Shown here piece by piece: positions 60,875 through 64,000 of a DNA stretch of 64,000 bases; within the stretch, counting starts at the first letter, position 1; every line of letters starts with the position of its first letter. This DNA comes from Actinobacteria bacterium HGW-Actinobacteria-6 (GTDB lineage Bacteria > Actinomycetota > Coriobacteriia > Anaerosomatales > Anaerosomataceae), in contig PHEU01000003.1 in NCBI GenBank assembly GCA_002841295.1, forward strand, positions 25,884 to 89,883. Reading direction: 5' to 3'. The position numbers were made by a program, and so were the translations under genes. A model generated the notes under the pieces. The model did no database searches, was not told the DNA's origin, and saw nothing but the letters and a program-made list of their open reading frames with translations.

Positions 60875-61984
60875 GTGACATCCTTCTACCTCACAGACCT
60901 CACGCTTGAGCCTATTGCCGCCAAAGTGATGGCAGGCGAACGCCTCACTCGCGAAGATGGTATGGCGCTTTACGCAAGCAACGATCTGCTCGGCATCGGC
61001 CAGATGGCCGACCACGTCCGTCGCACGATCAACGGCGACCGCGTGCATTTCATGGTGAACCGCCACATCAACCCGACCAACATATGCGAGAACCGTTGCA
61101 AGTTCTGCGCGTTCTCCCGCAGCAAGGGCCAGGACGGCGCGTACGAGATGACGCTCGACGAGATTGTCAAAGCCGCCGAGGAGGCCGTGCCCGAGGGCGC
61201 ACACGAGGTTCACATCGTGGGCGGCCTGCACCCCGATTGGCCGTTCGAGTTCTACCTCGATATGATGCGCCGCCTTCGTGCTGCCCTCCCACCGCACGTG
61301 ATCATCCAGGCGTTCACGGCCGTTGAGATCGAGTTCTACGCGCAGATCAGCGGCCTCTCCACGCTTGAGGTGCTGCGCCAGTTAAAGGAAGCCGGGCTCG
61401 ACTCCATGCCCGGCGGCGGTGCGGAGATCTTCTCGGACAGAACACGGCTGGCAGCCTGGGAGAAGAAGACCTCGGCCGACGACTGGCTCCGCATCCACGG
61501 CGAGGCGCACATGCTTGGCATCAAGACGAACTGCACGATGCTCTACGGTCACATCGAGACGCTCGAAGAGCGCGTCGACCACCTGATTCGCCTGCGTGAA
61601 CAGCAGGATGCAAGCGGCGGCTTCCTCGCGTTCATCCCGCTCGCCTTCCACCCGCTCAATACCGAGCTCGCCGACCTGCCCGGCACGACCGGCTTCGACG
61701 ATCTCAAGACGCTTGCAATCGCGCGCCTGATGCTCGATAACATTCCGCACATCAAGGCGTTCTGGATCATGGTCGGCATGAAAGTCGCGCAGCTCTCCAC
61801 GGCATTCGGCGTCGACGACCTTGACGGCACCGTCGTCGAAGAGCGCATCACACACATGGCCGGCGCGGTCACGCCTGAAGCGCTCAGCAAAGAGGACCTC
61901 CTCGGCATGATCCGTGAGACCGGTCACGTGCCGGTTGAGCGCGACACGCTCTACAAGGTGATTCGCGTCTACGACGAGGTGTAA
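60875..61984 (+). CDS. mqnE: Aminodeoxyfutalosine synthase (radical SAM), menaquinone pathway
   Basis: A 369-residue radical SAM enzyme with the cluster motif 'CENRCKFCAF' (CX3CX2C) at about residues 71-80. 'HIVGGLHPDWPFEFYLDMMR' and 'DSMPGGGAEIFSDRTR' follow, the latter the substrate motif shared with MqnC. It joins 3-(1-carboxyvinyloxy)benzoate, made by MqnA, to S-adenosylmethionine. The start is GTG 60875 after GGAG. The order mqnE-mqnA-mqnC marks the futalosine route; the classical men genes are not seen. Confidence 0.95.
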   Translation: MTSFYLTDLTLEPIAAKVMAGERLTREDGMALYASNDLLGIGQMADHVRRTINGDRVHFMVNRHINPTNICENRCKFCAFSRSKGQDGAYEMTLDEIVKAAEEAVPEGAHEVHIVGGLHPDWPFEFYLDMMRRLRAALPPHVIIQAFTAVEIEFYAQISGLSTLEVLRQLKEAGLDSMPGGGAEIFSDRTRLAAWEKKTSADDWLRIHGEAHMLGIKTNCTMLYGHIETLEERVDHLIRLREQQDASGGFLAFIPLAFHPLNTELADLPGTTGFDDLKTLAIARLMLDNIPHIKAFWIMVGMKVAQLSTAFGVDDLDGTVVEERITHMAGAVTPEALSKEDLLGMIRETGHVPVERDTLYKVIRVYDEV

Positions 61985-61987
61985 GCC

Positions 61988-62818
61988 ATGCCGCGCCCGC
62001 GCCTCGGCCATATCCAGTTCATCAACTGCCTGCCGCTGTACTACGGCATGGTGAAAAACGACGTGCTCCTCGACGTCGACCTGGTCAAAGCGAACCCGGC
62101 CGACCTTGCCGCTGAGCTGCTCGATGGACGTCTCGACGTGGCGCCGATTCCGGCCATCGAGTACGCGCGGCACGCGGACAGGTTCGTGCTGCTACCTGAT
62201 ATCGCGATCTCCTCCGAGGGCGAGGTCCAGTCGATCCTGCTGGTCTCCAAAGTGCCTGCCGGGGAGCTTTCCGGCCGCACCGTGGCGCTAACCGATACCT
62301 CGCGCACGTCGCAGGTGCTCGCGCGCGTGCTCATCGCAAAGCGCTGGGGCGCGGAGGCAACATACACCGAGATGCCACCGGACTTGCCGGCGATGCTTCG
62401 CGACGCCGACGCCGCGCTCCTCATCGGCGACGAGGCGCTACGCGCGTACTGGGACCACCCCGAGGGGCTGTACACATATGACCTCGGCCATGAGTGGACC
62501 GAGTGGACCGGCTTGCCGATGGTGTACGCCGTGTGGGCTGTGCGCCGCGACTACGCCGAGGAGAACCCGGCTGCCGTGCAGGCTGTCGCCGACGCGCTGA
62601 CGAACTCCCTCTCCTACTGCCGAGGCCACCTCGACGATATCAGCGAGTACGCGGCGCGCTGGGAGCAGTTCCCCGCCGAGAAATTCCGCAGCTACTTCGA
62701 CGCGTTGCGCTTCCGCTTCCAGCCGCAGTTCCGCGAGGGACTCGCACGCTATCTGGCCGAGGCTGTCGCGATTGGACAGCTCGACTCGGTGCCCGCGATC
62801 GAGGTGTTCGGCGAATGA
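61988..62818 (+). CDS. mqnA: Chorismate dehydratase, menaquinone pathway
   Basis: A 276-residue periplasmic-binding-protein-fold enzyme that dehydrates chorismate, the first step of the futalosine pathway. It opens 'RLGHIQFINCLPLYYGMVKN', with 'DVAPIPAIEYARHADRFVLL', 'ALTDTSRTSQVLARVLIAKR' and 'ALLIGDEALRAYWD'. It lies 3 bp after mqnE and overlaps mqnC by ATGA. Confidence 0.94.
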   Translation: MPRPRLGHIQFINCLPLYYGMVKNDVLLDVDLVKANPADLAAELLDGRLDVAPIPAIEYARHADRFVLLPDIAISSEGEVQSILLVSKVPAGELSGRTVALTDTSRTSQVLARVLIAKRWGAEATYTEMPPDLPAMLRDADAALLIGDEALRAYWDHPEGLYTYDLGHEWTEWTGLPMVYAVWAVRRDYAEENPAAVQAVADALTNSLSYCRGHLDDISEYAARWEQFPAEKFRSYFDALRFRFQPQFREGLARYLAEAVAIGQLDSVPAIEVFGE

Positions 62819-64000
62819 AAGGTCACGAGAAGAGGTCGGTCGCAGAGAGTGGCGGCTCAGACAGTCCTCGCCCGGGCGCCATTGCGCCCGAGCTGCGGAA
62901 CTCGCCTCCGCCCTCCGCAACCGACCTCCCCCGACTTCACTCGCTTGCGTTTGCGGCGGCTCGCGGAGAGCATCGACTCACCGCCGCCGAGGCACTCGAA
63001 CTACTCTCTGGAGCCGACGTGCTCGTGCTTGGCGCAGCTGCTAGCGCGATGCGCGACCGGCTGCATCCAGAGCGCGAGGTCACGTTCATAGTGGACCGGA
63101 ACGTCAACTACACCAACGTGTGCGTGAGTGGATGCCGGTTCTGCGCGTTTTACCGCGACTCGGCGGACGCCGATGCGTACCTGCTCGCGCCGGAAGACTT
63201 GTACGCGAAGGTTGAAGAGACGCTCGCCCTCGAAGGCACCGCTATCCTGCTGCAGGGTGGCCTGCATCCCGACCTCGGCATCGAGTGGTATGAGGATATG
63301 CTGCGCGAGCTCAAGGCGCGCTACCCGATCCATGTACACGGCTTCGGCCCACCGGAGATGGTGCACATCGCGAAGGTCTCGGGCATCAGCACGCGGGAGG
63401 TGCTGCAGCGCCTGCGCGACGCAGGTCTCGATTCGCTGCCCGGTGGCGGCGCGGAGATCCTCGTGGACAGCGTGCGCTCGCACGTCTCTCCCAAGAAGGC
63501 GACGAGCGACCAGTGGCTTGCCGTTATGCGTGAGGCACACGATTTGGGCATGTCGACGACCGCCACCATGATGTTCGGTGGCACCGAGAGCGTCGAGGAC
63601 CGCATTGCGCACATGCAGCGCGTCCGCGAAGTGCAGGACGAGGCTGCCAACAAGGGCGCTGTCGGATTCCGCGCGTTCATCCCCTGGAGCTTCCAGCCCG
63701 GTAACACCGAGCTCGCTGCTGATGAGTTCACCGGCGATGCGGCCAGCGGCTGGGAGTACCTGCGCACACTCGCGGTCTCGCGCCTCTTCCTCGATAACGT
63801 CGCCAACATCCAGGCATCGTGGGTGACCCAGGGACCCAAGATCGGACAGGTCGCGCTCTGCTTCGGCGCCAATGACATGGGCTCCACCATGATCGAGGAG
63901 AACGTGGTCGCCTCGGCGGGTACGCACTTCATGCTGGCGCGCGAGGAGTTGGTGCGGCTCATCGCGGACGCGGGCTTCACACCTGTGCAGCGCGACACGC
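62815..64000 (+). CDS. mqnC: Cyclic dehypoxanthine futalosine synthase (radical SAM), C-terminus cut by window edge
   Basis: About 395 codons are visible; the 3' end lies beyond the window. The start ATG 62815-62817 overlaps the mqnA stop (ATGA). The radical SAM motif 'CVSGCRFCAF' is at about residues 104-113, followed by 'ILLQGGLHPDLGIEWYEDML' and 'DSLPGGGAEILVDSVRSHVS'. It closes the ring of dehypoxanthine futalosine. The first about 45 residues are a Pro/Ser-rich extension before the usual enzyme start; a later start cannot be excluded but no better ribosome-binding site was seen. Confidence 0.93.
   Translation, partial: MKGHEKRSVAESGGSDSPRPGAIAPELRNSPPPSATDLPRLHSLAFAAARGEHRLTAAEALELLSGADVLVLGAAASAMRDRLHPEREVTFIVDRNVNYTNVCVSGCRFCAFYRDSADADAYLLAPEDLYAKVEETLALEGTAILLQGGLHPDLGIEWYEDMLRELKARYPIHVHGFGPPEMVHIAKVSGISTREVLQRLRDAGLDSLPGGGAEILVDSVRSHVSPKKATSDQWLAVMREAHDLGMSTTATMMFGGTESVEDRIAHMQRVREVQDEAANKGAVGFRAFIPWSFQPGNTELAADEFTGDAASGWEYLRTLAVSRLFLDNVANIQASWVTQGPKIGQVALCFGANDMGSTMIEENVVASAGTHFMLAREELVRLIADAGFTPVQRDT

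Noticed and set aside
1..64000. CRISPR arrays, insertion sequences, prophage, tRNA or rRNA genes
   Set aside because: I saw no regularly spaced direct repeats, transposase or integrase motifs, tRNA-like cloverleaf or rRNA sequence in the intergenic regions; a computed search would be needed to exclude short cases.

Overview
The window is high-GC DNA that encodes proteins densely, almost all on the minus strand. The gene set points to an anaerobic actinobacterium of the Coriobacteriia, probably the OPB41/Anaerosomatales side. The evidence is many GTG starts and 4-bp stop/start overlaps, futalosine-type menaquinone synthesis, a selenocysteine formate dehydrogenase, large multiheme c-type cytochromes, a cell-wall-binding-repeat surface protein and an actinobacterial Tad pilus locus. 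The taxonomic placement is inference from gene content. I saw no rRNA, tRNA, CRISPR array, phage or insertion sequence.

Region 1 (1-19417) is an electron-transfer island. Reading along the minus strand from a TTGACA-N17-TATTGT promoter at 19389-19417, it encodes a membrane cytochrome b, c-type cytochromes with 7, 13 and 20 haem motifs, a TPR protein and an NHL beta-propeller protein. A separate promoter, a structured leader ending in an intrinsic terminator (candidate Moco/Wco riboswitch), and then a Tat-exported formate dehydrogenase follow. The formate dehydrogenase catalytic gene is interrupted by an in-frame TGA that is best read as selenocysteine, because a bacterial SECIS hairpin lies directly behind it. 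The four-cluster iron-sulphur subunit, a 6-haem cytochrome, an unknown polytopic membrane protein, a lipoprotein and a second NHL protein follow. A surface protein with YCF48-like and cell-wall-binding repeats runs off the left edge. An 18-bp palindrome, TTGTAACTAGAGTTACAA, lies just downstream of the fdhA promoter, and its 14-bp core recurs at the promoter of the surface protein, so the two are probably co-regulated.

Region 2 (19432-30418) holds an FKBP-type isomerase and the conserved RDD / SpoIIM-like / DUF58 / MoxR / DUF4350 / DUF4129 membrane cluster, with a VapBC-type toxin-antitoxin pair lodged inside it. BirA, a DedA protein and two small membrane proteins follow.

Region 3 (30445-38518) is a cofactor block: nadC-nadB-nadA, panC-panB, folK-folP-folE. 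FolK is fused at both ends to DUF2007-like domains.

Region 4 (38541-49076) is a Tad/Flp pilus locus: flp, tadE, tadG-like, cpaB, cpaE/tadZ, tadA, a VWA-tadB fusion and tadC. A NarL-type two-component pair lies next to it.

Region 5 (49144-52479) has two MinD-like ATPases with inserted ferredoxin domains, two dinitrogenase-cofactor-like proteins, a tiny glycine-rich protein and a PadR regulator with a candidate operator.

Region 6 (52514-64000) holds ftsH-hpt-tilS, an OpuB/OpuC-type osmoprotectant ABC transporter and, on the plus strand, mqnE-mqnA-mqnC of the futalosine menaquinone pathway; mqnC is cut by the right edge. Menaquinone would link the formate dehydrogenase and cytochrome b to the haem chain. 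All functions here are inferred from sequence recognition alone.
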